A DNA stretch of 64,000 bases from JAFGVL01 sp964546015 (GCA_964546015.1 CAZJHO010000004.1:1-64000); one strand, 5' to 3'. Counted from the first letter of the stretch, positions 18,867 to 27,609 are shown. Numbers and translations: made by a program. The notes: generated by a model not told the origin, from the letters alone.

Positions 18867-19274
18867 ATGGGTAAAAGAAAAAGAATTGCTGCCGAAGCAA
18901 GAAAAGAAGCCCAAAAGTCTCTTTACTTTGCAAAACTAAACAGCGTGCCGACATCGCCTCGTAAAATGCGTTTAGTTGCTGATATGATTCGTGGTATGGA
19001 AGTAAGCAAGGCTCTTGGTGTGTTGAAGTTCTCTACTAAAGAAGCTTCAGGCAGATTGGAAAAATTATTGCGTTCAGCAATTTCCAACTGGGAACAAAAA
19101 ACAGGTCAAAAAGCAGAAGACGCTACTTTATATGTAAGCTCAATTTCAGTAGATTCGGCTACTATGCTGAAACGCCTTCGTCCTGCACCACAAGGTCGTG
19201 GATATCGCATTCGTAAGCGTTCGAACCATGTTACATTAATAGTTGATACTAAAAATACTAACGAACAAAATTAA
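18867..19274 (+). CDS. rplV: 50S ribosomal protein L22
   Basis: 135 residues. The core SPRKMRLVADMIRG and the tunnel hairpin ending RLRPAPQGRGYRIRKRSNH are conserved. A Lys/Ala-rich N-terminal extension of about 20 residues precedes the core, as in other Bacteroidota. Confidence 0.97.
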   Translation: MGKRKRIAAEARKEAQKSLYFAKLNSVPTSPRKMRLVADMIRGMEVSKALGVLKFSTKEASGRLEKLLRSAISNWEQKTGQKAEDATLYVSSISVDSATMLKRLRPAPQGRGYRIRKRSNHVTLIVDTKNTNEQN

Positions 19275-19281
19275 TAGTTAA

Positions 19282-20010
19282 ATGGGACAAAAAGTTAATC
19301 CGATAAGTAATCGTTTAGGAATTATCAAAGGTTGGGATTCCAATTGGTTTGGAGGGAACAACTACGGAGATACATTACTTGAAGACAGCAAAATCAGAAA
19401 ATATCTGAATGTTCGTTTAGCTAAAGCAAGTGTTTCTCGTATCATAATTGAAAGAACTTTGAAGCTTGTAACTATCACAGTTTGTACAGCTCGTCCGGGT
19501 ATTATCATCGGTAAAGGCGGTCAAGAAGTGGACAAGTTGAAAGAAGAGCTTAAAAAAATCACAGACAAAGATATTCAAATCAATATTTTTGAAATCAAAC
19601 GCCCTGAACTTGATGCCGTTATCACAGCAAATAATATTGCCCGTCAGGTAGAAGGAAAAATTGCATACCGTCGTGCTATCAAAATGGCTATTGCTTCTAC
19701 AATGCGTATGGGAGCCGAAGGTATTAAAGTTCTGATTTCGGGTCGTTTGAATGGAGCAGAAATGGCTCGCTCTGAAATGTATAAAGAAGGAAGAACTCCT
19801 CTTCATACACTTCGTGCAGACATTGATTATGCTCACGCTGAAGCCCTTACGAAAGTAGGTTTAATTGGTATCAAAGTTTGGATTTGTCGTGGAGAAATCT
19901 ATGGTAAAAAAGACTTGTCTCCATCATTTGTTGCTGAAAAAGGCGGATCTTCACATTCCTCAGGTGGTGGTCGCTCGGAAGGCAAAGGCTTCAAGAAAAA
20001 AAGAAAATAA
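19282..20010 (+). CDS. rpsC: 30S ribosomal protein S3
   Basis: 242 residues. KH domain with PGIIIGKGGQEVDKLKEEL (about 73-91), then the C-terminal domain with SGRLNGAEMARSE. The tail after residue 215 is Gly/Ser/Lys-rich. It lines the mRNA entry site. Confidence 0.98.
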   Translation: MGQKVNPISNRLGIIKGWDSNWFGGNNYGDTLLEDSKIRKYLNVRLAKASVSRIIIERTLKLVTITVCTARPGIIIGKGGQEVDKLKEELKKITDKDIQINIFEIKRPELDAVITANNIARQVEGKIAYRRAIKMAIASTMRMGAEGIKVLISGRLNGAEMARSEMYKEGRTPLHTLRADIDYAHAEALTKVGLIGIKVWICRGEIYGKKDLSPSFVAEKGGSSHSSGGGRSEGKGFKKKRK

Positions 20011-20034
20011 TAACAAATTGAATTGTAAAGAATT

Positions 20035-20469
20035 ATGTTACAACCAAAGAAAACAAAGTTCAGAAGACAACAGAAAGGTCGCATGAAGGGTAATGCCCAA
20101 CGCGGTCATCAGTTGGCTTTTGGTTCTTTTGCTATAAAATCGTTAGAGTCAAAATGGATCACCGGTCGTCAGATTGAGGCTGCCCGTATTGCTGTAACTC
20201 GTTATATGCAAAGACAAGGACAAATTTGGATTCGAATTTTCCCTGATAAGCCGATTACTAAAAAACCTGCCGAAGTACGGATGGGTAAGGGTAAAGGTGC
20301 TCCCGAAGGTTTTGTGGCTCCGGTAACTCCGGGTCGTATTATCATTGAGGTAGAAGGCGTAAGCTATGACATTGCAAAAGAAGCATTGCGTTTAGCGGCT
20401 CAAAAATTGCCTGTTACTACTAAGTTTGTGATGAGAAGAGATTATGACACAACTGCTTTAAATGCATAA
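20035..20469 (+). CDS. rplP: 50S ribosomal protein L16
   Basis: 144 residues. MLQPKKTKFRRQQKGRMKG start, FGSFAIKSLESKWITGRQIE core and PEGFVAPVTPGRIIIE. It contacts the tRNA elbow near the A site. The rpmC start lies 4 bp past its stop. Confidence 0.98.
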   Translation: MLQPKKTKFRRQQKGRMKGNAQRGHQLAFGSFAIKSLESKWITGRQIEAARIAVTRYMQRQGQIWIRIFPDKPITKKPAEVRMGKGKGAPEGFVAPVTPGRIIIEVEGVSYDIAKEALRLAAQKLPVTTKFVMRRDYDTTALNA

Positions 20470-20473
20470 GGAT

Positions 20474-20671
20474 ATGAAAATCAGAGAAATTAAAGAATTA
20501 TCAACCAAAGAGATTCAAGAACGCATGGCAATTGAAAAAGAGTTGCTTGATCGTATGGTTTTGAATCACAGTATTTCACCTCTTGACAATCCAATGCAAA
20601 TCAAAAACACTCGCAAAACTATTGCTCGTTTAGCTACGGAGTTGCGTCAGAGGGAAATTAACCAACAATAA
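20474..20671 (+). CDS. rpmC: 50S ribosomal protein L29
   Basis: 65 residues from the ATG at 20474 (MKIREIKELSTKEIQERM). An in-frame ATG at 20462 overlaps rplP by 8 bp, but AAGGAT just before 20474 acts as a ribosome-binding site and the shorter form fits the family. It binds next to L23 at the tunnel exit. Confidence 0.94.
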   Translation: MKIREIKELSTKEIQERMAIEKELLDRMVLNHSISPLDNPMQIKNTRKTIARLATELRQREINQQ

Positions 20672-20678
20672 TATTGTG

Positions 20679-20936
20679 ATGGAAAAAAGAAATTTAAGAA
20701 AAGAAAGATCGGGTATCGTTTTCAGCAATAAAATGGATAAAACCATTACTGTTGCCGTGAAATGGAAAGAAAAGCACCCGATTTATGGAAAATTCGTTAA
20801 TAAAACGAAGAAATACCATGCTCATGACGAAAAGAACGAGTGTAACATCGGTGACTTTGTGCGCATTATGGAAACTCGTCCGTTGAGCAAAACAAAAAGA
20901 TGGAGATTAGTAGAAATCATCGAAAGAGTTAAGTAA
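20679..20936 (+). CDS. rpsQ: 30S ribosomal protein S17
   Basis: 85 residues from the ATG at 20679; a GTG one codon earlier would add a single residue. RKERSGIVFSNKMDKTITV and the CNIGDFVRIMETRPLSKTKRW segment identify it. No Shine-Dalgarno. Confidence 0.96.
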   Translation: MEKRNLRKERSGIVFSNKMDKTITVAVKWKEKHPIYGKFVNKTKKYHAHDEKNECNIGDFVRIMETRPLSKTKRWRLVEIIERVK

Positions 20937-20938
20937 TT

Positions 20939-21304
20939 ATGATACAACCAGAATCAAGATTAACCGTAGCCGACAACAGTGGAGCTAAAACTGTCCTCTG
21001 TATTCGTGTGCTTGGAGGAACCGGCAAGCGTTATGCTACTGTGGGTGATGTGATTGTAGTAACTGTAAAAAGTACAATCCCTTCGAGCGATGTAAAAAAA
21101 GGGACAGTTTCAAAAGCCGTTATTGTTCGCACAAAAAAAGAAATCCGTCGTCCGGACGGTTCTTATATTCGTTTTGATGATAACGCTTGTGTTCTTTTAA
21201 ATAATGCCGGCGAAATCCGCGGTAGCCGTATATTCGGACCAGTAGCGCGCGAACTTCGTGCATCAAACATGAAAATTATATCACTTGCACCGGAAGTGCT
21301 TTAA
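20939..21304 (+). CDS. rplN: 50S ribosomal protein L14
   Basis: 121 residues with MIQPESRLTVADNSGAK start and the C-terminal RGSRIFGPVARELR. It starts 2 bp after rpsQ and opens the spc part of the cluster. Confidence 0.98.
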   Translation: MIQPESRLTVADNSGAKTVLCIRVLGGTGKRYATVGDVIVVTVKSTIPSSDVKKGTVSKAVIVRTKKEIRRPDGSYIRFDDNACVLLNNAGEIRGSRIFGPVARELRASNMKIISLAPEVL

Positions 21305-21327
21305 TCTTTGTAAAAAATTAAAGAGTA

Positions 21328-21648
21328 ATGAGTAAATTACATATTAAAAAAGGTGACACAGTAATCGTATTAGCAGGCGATGACAAAGGTACTACAGGAC
21401 GCGTGTTGCAAGTGCTTGTAAAACAAAGTCGTGCTGTTGTCGAAGGTGTCAACATGGTGTCAAAGCACACTAAGCCTAATTCGAAAAATCCTCAAGGAGG
21501 AATTGTGAAAAAAGAAGCGCCAATTCATCTTTCGAACTTGAACTTGGTGGATACTAAATCAGGCAAAGCAACTCGTATAGGTCGTAAAAAAGATGCGGCT
21601 GGTAAATTGGTCCGCTTTGCTAAAAAATCAGGGGAGGTAATCAAATGA
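21328..21648 (+). CDS. rplX: 50S ribosomal protein L24
   Basis: 106 residues with a KOW motif (IKKGDTVIVLAGDDKGTTGRV, about 5-25) and the NPQGGIVKKEAPIHLSNL segment. Assembly initiator protein. Its last codons hold the ribosome-binding site of rplE, and the stop overlaps the rplE start by 4 bp. Confidence 0.97.
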   Translation: MSKLHIKKGDTVIVLAGDDKGTTGRVLQVLVKQSRAVVEGVNMVSKHTKPNSKNPQGGIVKKEAPIHLSNLNLVDTKSGKATRIGRKKDAAGKLVRFAKKSGEVIK

Positions 21649-22193
21649 TCAACACAGTTAGCTTAAAAATCGATTACAAAGAGCGTATTGCACCTGCTTT
21701 GATGAAAGAATTTGGTTATACCTCAATTATGCAAGTACCAAAATTGGAGAAAATTGTTTTGAACCAAGGGCTGGGTATTGCTGTTGCCGATAAAAAAATT
21801 ATCGAAAATGCAATCAATGAAATGACCGCAGTTGCAGGTCAGAAAGCTGTAGCAACCGTTTCTAAAAAAGATATTTCCAACTTCAAATTGCGTAAAAAAA
21901 TGCCTATTGGTGTTCGTGTAACGCTTCGTGGAGACAGAATGTACGAATTTTTGGAAAGATTAGTTCGAGTAGCGCTTCCTCGTATCCGTGATTTCAAAGG
22001 GATTGAGAGCAAATTGGATGGTCGAGGTAACTATACTTTCGGTATCCAAGAACAAATCATTTTCCCTGAAATCAACATCGAAAGCGTAGCTCGTATCTTG
22101 GGTATGAACATTACTCTTGTTACTTCAGCGAAAACCGACGAAGAAGGTTTTGCTTTGTTGAAAGAATTCGGTTTACCATTTAAGAAAAACTAA
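21645..22193 (+). CDS. rplE: 50S ribosomal protein L5
   Basis: 182 residues. KIVLNQGLGIA and FKLRKKMPIGVRVTLRG are conserved. It carries 5S rRNA. The start is coupled to rplX (ATGA overlap) and preceded by GGGGAGGT at 21631-21638, 6 nt from the ATG. Confidence 0.97.
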   Translation: MINTVSLKIDYKERIAPALMKEFGYTSIMQVPKLEKIVLNQGLGIAVADKKIIENAINEMTAVAGQKAVATVSKKDISNFKLRKKMPIGVRVTLRGDRMYEFLERLVRVALPRIRDFKGIESKLDGRGNYTFGIQEQIIFPEINIESVARILGMNITLVTSAKTDEEGFALLKEFGLPFKKN

Positions 22194-22209
22194 TAAAAGG
22201 AAAGATACA

Positions 22210-22479
22210 ATGGCTAAAGAATCAATGAAAGCCCGCGAGGTAAAACGCGCAAAGATGGTTGCTAAATATGCAGCAAAACGCGCTCAAATGCTTGCCGAAG
22301 GAAACTATGAAGGACTACAGAGTATTCCAAAAAATGCTTCTCCAGTTCGTTTACACAACCGTTGTAAAATAACAGGTCGTCCTAAAGGGTATATGCGTCA
22401 ATTTGGTATTTCGCGTATTCAATTCCGCGAAATGGCTTCGAAAGGTTTGATCCCAGGCGTGAAAAAGGCATCTTGGTAA
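22210..22479 (+). CDS. rpsN: 30S ribosomal protein S14 (zinc-free, 89-residue type)
   Basis: 89 residues ending GLIPGVKKASW. It lacks the CxxC pair of the short zinc-binding S14, so it is the C-minus form. NRCKITGRPKGYMRQFGISR is conserved. Confidence 0.97.
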   Translation: MAKESMKAREVKRAKMVAKYAAKRAQMLAEGNYEGLQSIPKNASPVRLHNRCKITGRPKGYMRQFGISRIQFREMASKGLIPGVKKASW

Positions 22480-22622
22480 AAACAAATTACAATTTTACGA
22501 TTTACAATTAAATAGAACTATTTTAAAGATAGTTGATTGTATAAAGTTTAATTTGTAAATAGAAAAATAGTAAATTATTAAATATTGTTCCGGTAGTCGG
22601 AATCAATTTAAATCATTTTAAT
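22480..22622. repeat. A+T-rich spacer element with hairpin (R3 copy 2)
   Basis: The rpsN-rpsH spacer holds ACAAATTACAATTTTACGATT, an AACTAT/ATAGTT hairpin, TAATTTGTAAATAGAAAAAT followed by AGTAAATT, and a TTCCG-GTAGT-CGGAA hairpin (22588-22602). The order of parts matches 15584-15725. Confidence 0.55.
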
Positions 22623-23018
22623 ATGACAGATCCAATAGCAGATTACTTAACCCGATTGCGTAATGCGATCAAAGCAAACCATCGGGTGGTAGAAATTCCT
22701 GCTTCAAATTTGAAGAAGGAAATCACAAGAATATTGCATGAAAAAGGCTATATTCTTAATTATAAATTTGTTGAAGATGGTCCTCAAGGCTCAATCAAAA
22801 TCGCTTTGAAATACGACCCTATTAACAAAGTAAATTCGATTAAGAAACTGATTCGTATTTCTACCCCCGGCTTGCGTAAATATGTCGGGCACAAAGAAAT
22901 TCCATCGGTTCTTAATGGTTTGGGAATAGCTATTCTTTCAACTTCAAAAGGTGTGATGACTGATAAGGAAGCACGCAATTTGAATGTGGGTGGCGAAGTT
23001 TTATGTTTTGTTTATTAA
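22623..23018 (+). CDS. rpsH: 30S ribosomal protein S8
   Basis: 131 residues. MTDPIADYLTRLRNAIKA start and C-terminal ISTSKGVMTDKEARNLNVGGEVLCFVY. In E. coli S8 represses the spc operon; a matching mRNA site was not found here. Confidence 0.98.
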   Translation: MTDPIADYLTRLRNAIKANHRVVEIPASNLKKEITRILHEKGYILNYKFVEDGPQGSIKIALKYDPINKVNSIKKLIRISTPGLRKYVGHKEIPSVLNGLGIAILSTSKGVMTDKEARNLNVGGEVLCFVY

Positions 23019-23037
23019 TGAAGAGGAGGAACTAAGC

Positions 23038-23592
23038 ATGTCAAGAATAGGAAAATTACCCATCAACTTACCTAAAGGCGTTACAATTTCTGTAGATAAT
23101 TCAATTGTAACTGTAAAAGGTCCTAAAGGAGAACTTACACAACCAATTAATCCAAATATTACTGTTGAAGTGGATAATGGTATTTGTACCGTATCTCGCC
23201 CAAATGACGAAAAGCAAAATCGTGCAATGCATGGATTATATCGTTCGTTGATCAATAATATGGTAATCGGTGTTTCCGAAGGTTACAAAAAAGAATTGGA
23301 ATTAGTCGGAGTTGGTTATCGTGTATCTAATCAAGGTCAAATACTTGAGTTTTCTTTGGGATATACGCACCAAATCTTTTTAGCATTACCAAAAGAAATC
23401 AAGGTAGAAACTAAAATGGAGCGTAATCAAAACCCTCTTGTAATCCTTGAAAGTTGCGACAAGCAGCTTATTGGTCAAGTATGTGCAAAGATTCGTTCTT
23501 TCCGCAAACCAGAACCATACAAAGGAAAAGGTGTTAAGTTTGTTGGCGAAGTTATTCGTCGTAAAGCAGGTAAATCTGCAGGTGCTAAATAA
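23038..23592 (+). CDS. rplF: 50S ribosomal protein L6
   Basis: 184 residues from the ATG at 23038 (MSRIGKLPINLPKGV). An 18-codon upstream extension inside rpsH is rejected, because GAGGAGGA (23023-23030) sits 7 nt before this ATG. Both alpha/beta repeats are present and the PEPYKGKGVKF end is canonical. Confidence 0.97.
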   Translation: MSRIGKLPINLPKGVTISVDNSIVTVKGPKGELTQPINPNITVEVDNGICTVSRPNDEKQNRAMHGLYRSLINNMVIGVSEGYKKELELVGVGYRVSNQGQILEFSLGYTHQIFLALPKEIKVETKMERNQNPLVILESCDKQLIGQVCAKIRSFRKPEPYKGKGVKFVGEVIRRKAGKSAGAK

Positions 23593-23606
23593 TAAATTTT
23601 AGAGCT

Positions 23607-23951
23607 ATGTCAGTAAAATTAGAAAGAAGACAAAAAATAAAATTGCATATCCGGAATAAAATCTCGGGTACCACAGCAAAGCCTCGCTTGACTGTATTTA
23701 GAAGCAATTCTCAAATCTATGCTCAAGTAATCGATGATGTACAAGGCAAAACTTTAGCCGCCGCTTCTTCATTAGGCTTAAAAGATAAAGTAACTAAAAA
23801 AGAGCAAGCTGCTAAAGTTGGTGAATTAATTGCAAAAGCAGCTATCGGCACAGGTATCAGTGAAGTAGTTTTTGACCGTAACGGTTACCTATATCATGGT
23901 CGTGTTAAAGAATTAGCTGAGGGTGCTCGTAAAGGAGGTTTAAAATTTTAA
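23607..23951 (+). CDS. rplR: 50S ribosomal protein L18
   Basis: 114 residues. RLTVFRSNSQIYAQVIDD and the C-terminal DRNGYLYHGRVKELAEGAR. It binds 5S rRNA with L5. Confidence 0.97.
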   Translation: MSVKLERRQKIKLHIRNKISGTTAKPRLTVFRSNSQIYAQVIDDVQGKTLAAASSLGLKDKVTKKEQAAKVGELIAKAAIGTGISEVVFDRNGYLYHGRVKELAEGARKGGLKF

Positions 23952-23957
23952 GAGATT

Positions 23958-24515
23958 ATGGAAAATAATAATAGAGTAAAAACCACTAACGATTTAGAGC
24001 TAAAAGACCGTTTGGTAGCTATTAATCGTGTTACTAAAGTAACCAAAGGTGGTCGNNNNNNNNNNCCCATCATCACTTTTTCACTTGTTTCATAATCCAC
24101 ATTCAGCTTTTCGGCAATTGTTGTTGTAGGTAACGAAGACGGAATCGTTGGCTGGGGATTAGGTAAGGCAGGTGAAGTAACTGCTGCTATCGCGAAAGGT
24201 GTTGAAGCAGCAAAGAAAAACTTGGTGAAAGTGCCTGTTCGCAAAGGAACTATTCCTCACGAACAAATTGCTAAATTTGGTGGTGCACAAGTATTTTTAA
24301 AACCAGCTTCACACGGTACCGGAGTAAAAGCCGGTGGTGCGATGCGTGCGGTACTCGAAAGTGTTGGTGTAACCGATGTGTTGGCTAAGTCAAAAGGTTC
24401 TTCAAATCCTCACAACTTGGTAAAAGCAACCATTGAAGCATTGAGTCAAATGCGTGATGCTTATACAGTTGCTCAAAATCGTGGCGTTAGTTTAGAAAAA
24501 GTGTTTAACGGTTAA
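23958..24515 (+). CDS. rpsE: 30S ribosomal protein S5, interrupted by a scaffold gap
   Basis: The N-terminal part (MENNNRVKTTNDLELK... to KGGR) ends at 24055. Ten N follow, then 32 bp unrelated to S5 (24066-24097, with an in-frame stop), and S5 resumes at about 24098 (TFSFSAIVVVGNEDG...). Joining 24055 to 24098 restores GGRTFS in frame and gives 171 residues, the normal length. S5 is essential, so the break is almost surely an assembly fault. The C-terminal part is intact (GAMRAVLESVGVTDVLAKS). Confidence 0.93.
24056..24097. other. Scaffold gap plus 32 bp of unmatched contig end in rpsE
   Basis: N run 24056-24065, then 24066-24097, which breaks the S5 reading frame and has no counterpart in S5. 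It probably comes from a chimeric or low-quality contig end. Confidence 0.85.
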
Positions 24516-24525
24516 AAAGATATTT

Positions 24526-24702
24526 ATGGCAACTATAAAAATTAAACAAGTACGCAGCAAAATTAAGTGTCCTAAAGTTCAAAAGTTAACTTTGGAAGCA
24601 CTTGGTTTACGCAAAATAAATGCCGTTGTTGAGCACGAAGCTACTCCTCAAATTTTGGGAATGGTAGAAAAAGTGAAACATTTGGTAGAAGTTCAAAAAT
24701 AA
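24526..24702 (+). CDS. rpmD: 50S ribosomal protein L30
   Basis: 58 residues: MATIKIKQVRSKI start, the ALGLRKINAVVEHE core and a HLVEVQK end. It sits between rpsE and rplO as expected in the spc order. Confidence 0.96.
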   Translation: MATIKIKQVRSKIKCPKVQKLTLEALGLRKINAVVEHEATPQILGMVEKVKHLVEVQK

Positions 24703-24728
24703 TTGTAGTCTAAAAAAATAAATTTGAT

Positions 24729-25175
24729 ATGAACTTAAGTAATTTAACACCGGCAGAAGGCTCCGTAAAAACAAGAAAACGAATTGGTCGTGGTACAGGC
24801 TCTGGTATGGGAGGTACTTCTACTCGTGGTCATAAAGGAGCTAAATCTCGCTCTGGTTACTCAAGAAAAGATGGTTTCGAAGGAGGTCAGATGCCTTTAC
24901 AACGCCGTTTGCCTAAATTTGGTTTCAAAAATGTAAATCGTGTAGAATATAAAGCAATTAACCTTTCTACTATTCAAACTTTGGCTGATTCGGCTAAATT
25001 GGATAAAGTAGGAATTGAAGAATTGCGTAATGCCGGTTTGATTTCGAAGAAACACTTAGTAAAGGTTTTGAATGCTGGAGCTATTTCTTCAAAACTCACA
25101 GTTGAAGCTCATGCTTTTTCAAAATCAGCTGAAGAAGCTATTACAGCATTAGGTGGAACTGTAGTAAAATTATAA
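24729..25175 (+). CDS. rplO: 50S ribosomal protein L15
   Basis: 148 residues. The Gly/Arg-rich N-terminal extension (RKRIGRGTGSGMGGTSTRGH) and the GFEGGQMPLQRRLPKFGF motif are canonical. secY starts 4 bp downstream. Confidence 0.97.
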   Translation: MNLSNLTPAEGSVKTRKRIGRGTGSGMGGTSTRGHKGAKSRSGYSRKDGFEGGQMPLQRRLPKFGFKNVNRVEYKAINLSTIQTLADSAKLDKVGIEELRNAGLISKKHLVKVLNAGAISSKLTVEAHAFSKSAEEAITALGGTVVKL

Positions 25176-25179
25176 TGCC

Positions 25180-26520
25180 ATGAAAATTATAGAGACAATT
25201 AAGAATATATGGAAAATTGAAGAACTCAAAACGAGACTTTTTACAACTTTTTTGTTTGTGTTGATTTATCGTTTTGGTTCATTCATAGTACTTCCGGGTA
25301 TTAATCCTGCTCATTTGACAGATTTGAAAGCTCAAACTGAAGGTGGTTTGATGGCTGTGATTGATATGTTCTCGGGAGGTGCTTTTTCTAATGCCTCTAT
25401 ATTTGCCTTGGGAATCATGCCTTACATTTCGGCGTCTATCGTGGTGCAATTATTGACAATAGCTGTGCCTTATTTCCAAAAAATGCAGAAAGAAGGTGAA
25501 AGCGGTCGTCGTAAAATGAATCAAATCACTCGTTACTTGACCGTAATTATTTTGTTAGTACAAGGTCCTACTTATTTAATCAACCTTGGGCAAAAAATGG
25601 CAAGTGCCGGACATGCTTTACCTTCTATTTGGTGGTTTTCTATTTCGTCAACCATTATTCTTTGTGCAGGAAGTATGTTTGTTATGTGGTTAGGTGAGCG
25701 TATCACAGATAAAGGCGTTGGAAACGGTATTTCTTTTATTATTTTGGTGGGTATTATTGCCCGACTACCTGGAGCGTTTGTTCAAGAATTTGCCTCTCGC
25801 TTAGGTGATGCAGGTGGTGGTTTAATTATGTTCTTGGGAGAAATCATTTTATTATTTATTGTTGTATCTGCTTGTATTTTATTAGTACAAGGTACTCGTA
25901 AGATTCCTGTACAGTATGCAAAGAGAGTAGTTGGCAATAAACAATATGGTGGTGTTCGCCAGTACATTCCATTGAAAGTCAATGCTGCAGGTGTGATGCC
26001 GATCATCTTTGCACAAGCAATCATGTTTATTCCGATTACTGTTGTTGGCTTTGCCAAATCAGAAACTGCAAGTGCATTTGCACAAGCTTTTATGGATAAT
26101 ACAGGATTTTGGTATAACTTTGTGTTCGCATTTTTGATTATTGCATTTACTTATTTTTATACAGCTATTACTGTTAATCCGACACAAATGGCTGAAGATA
26201 TGAAACGCAACAACGGATTTATTCCTGGTGTGAAACCTGGAAAACGCACAGCAGAATATTTAGATGTGATTATGTCTCGCATTACATTGCCCGGTTCTAT
26301 TTTCTTGGCAATTGTAGCAATTCTTCCGGCTTTTGCTGAATTATTGAGTATTGACCATCAATTTGCGCAGTTCTTTGGAGGTACATCTCTTTTGATTTTG
26401 GTAGGTGTTGTTCTTGATACTTTACAGCAAATTGAAAGTCACCTTCTAATGCGTCATTATGATGGATTATTAAAAACCGGTAGAATAAAAGGACGCTCAG
26501 GTCAGATTGCAGCATATTAA
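25180..26520 (+). CDS. secY: Preprotein translocase subunit SecY
   Basis: 446 residues with ten predicted transmembrane segments. FIVLPGIN, the plug-region GGAFSNASIFALGIMPYISAS, QYGGVRQYIPLKVNAAGVMPIIFA, and the conserved cytosolic loops are present. It forms the inner-membrane protein channel. It is translated just before map with a 1-bp gap. Confidence 0.97.
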   Translation: MKIIETIKNIWKIEELKTRLFTTFLFVLIYRFGSFIVLPGINPAHLTDLKAQTEGGLMAVIDMFSGGAFSNASIFALGIMPYISASIVVQLLTIAVPYFQKMQKEGESGRRKMNQITRYLTVIILLVQGPTYLINLGQKMASAGHALPSIWWFSISSTIILCAGSMFVMWLGERITDKGVGNGISFIILVGIIARLPGAFVQEFASRLGDAGGGLIMFLGEIILLFIVVSACILLVQGTRKIPVQYAKRVVGNKQYGGVRQYIPLKVNAAGVMPIIFAQAIMFIPITVVGFAKSETASAFAQAFMDNTGFWYNFVFAFLIIAFTYFYTAITVNPTQMAEDMKRNNGFIPGVKPGKRTAEYLDVIMSRITLPGSIFLAIVAILPAFAELLSIDHQFAQFFGGTSLLILVGVVLDTLQQIESHLLMRHYDGLLKTGRIKGRSGQIAAY

Positions 26521-26521
26521 G

Positions 26522-27298
26522 ATGATATTCTTAAAAACAGAAGAAGAAATTGAACTTCAACGCGAAAGTTGTCTGATTGTGGCAAAAGCTTTGGCAGAAG
26601 TGGCCAAAATAATTGCTCCGGGTGTTTCAACCAAACACTTAGACAAAGTTGCTGAAGAATTTATACGAGATAACGCAGCTGTACCGAGTTTTCTAAATTA
26701 CAACGGATTTCCGGCAACGCTTTGTACTTCTGTTAACGAACAGGTTGTACACGGAATTCCTTCTGAAAAAGTTATTTTACAAGATGGCGATATAGTTTCT
26801 GTAGATTGTGGCGCTTTTAAGAATAATTTTCATGGAGATTCAGCTTATACATTTTCTGTAGGAGAAGTAAATGAAGAAGTAAGAAAACTTCTTCAAACAA
26901 CGAAAGAAGCTTTACATAAAGGTATAGAACAAGCTGTGGAAGGTAAACGAATAGGAGATATTGGTTTTGCCGTTCAGCAATATTGTGAAGAAAGAGGTTT
27001 TTCTGTGGTTCGAGAGATGGTTGGGCATGGTGTCGGCCAAAAATTACACGAAGCTCCGGAAGTGCCTAATTATGGGAAACGAGGTTTCGGTCCTAAATTA
27101 AAATCGGGTATGGTTTTGGCTATTGAACCGATGATAAACCAAGGTAAAAAAGAGATTGTTATTGAACGGGACGGTTGGACTGCTCGTACTGCCGATAGAA
27201 AAGTGTCTGCACATTTTGAGCATACAGTCGCAGTTCGTAAAGGAAAGGCTGATATTTTATCAAGTTTCCAATATATAGAACAAGTGCTAAATGTCTAA
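26522..27298 (+). CDS. map: Methionine aminopeptidase, type I
   Basis: 258 residues from the ATG at 26522 (MIFLKTEEEIELQRESC); the earlier in-frame start at 26507 lies inside secY. Metal ligands are recognisable: Asp in SVDCGAF and NNFHGDSAYTF, His in VGHGVGQKLHEAPEVPNYG, Glu in LAIEPMI and the last Glu in FEHTVAV. It removes initiator Met from nascent chains. Confidence 0.96.
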   Translation: MIFLKTEEEIELQRESCLIVAKALAEVAKIIAPGVSTKHLDKVAEEFIRDNAAVPSFLNYNGFPATLCTSVNEQVVHGIPSEKVILQDGDIVSVDCGAFKNNFHGDSAYTFSVGEVNEEVRKLLQTTKEALHKGIEQAVEGKRIGDIGFAVQQYCEERGFSVVREMVGHGVGQKLHEAPEVPNYGKRGFGPKLKSGMVLAIEPMINQGKKEIVIERDGWTARTADRKVSAHFEHTVAVRKGKADILSSFQYIEQVLNV

Positions 27299-27311
27299 GA
27301 AGAAATAAAGA

Positions 27312-27530
27312 ATGGCAAAACAAGTAGCTATAGAACAAGACGGCATTATAACAGAAGCATTATCAAATGCAATGTTTCGTGTAGAGTTGGAAAATGGACA
27401 CGAGATTATAGCCCATATTTCAGGAAAGATGCGTATGCACTATATTAAAATATTACCGGGTGATAAAGTGAAAGTAGAAATGTCTCCTTACGATTTATCG
27501 AAAGGTCGTATTTCGTTCCGTTATAAATAA
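27312..27530 (+). CDS. infA: Translation initiation factor IF-1
   Basis: 72 residues, one OB-fold: IEQDGIITEALSNAMFRVEL, HISGKMRMHYIKILPGD and DLSKGRISFRYK. Usual place between map and rpmJ. Confidence 0.98.
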   Translation: MAKQVAIEQDGIITEALSNAMFRVELENGHEIIAHISGKMRMHYIKILPGDKVKVEMSPYDLSKGRISFRYK

Positions 27531-27532
27531 GA

Positions 27533-27570
27533 AGTTTAAAGTTTCATGTTCAAAGTTTTAAGTTGTTAAG
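27533..27570. repeat. AAAGTTTAAAG-type repeat tract (R4)
   Basis: AGTTTAAAGTTTCATGTTCA followed by AAGTTTTAAGTT lies between infA and rpmJ. It shares ATGTTCAAAGTTT with 40908-40931. Confidence 0.5.
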
Positions 27571-27609
27571 CCTTGAACTAGAAAATGATTACACAAAAAA
27601 TAAAAAAAT

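Noticed and set aside
23948..24244. Minus-strand frame across the rpsE gap
   Set aside because: Antisense to rpsE and runs through N bases.
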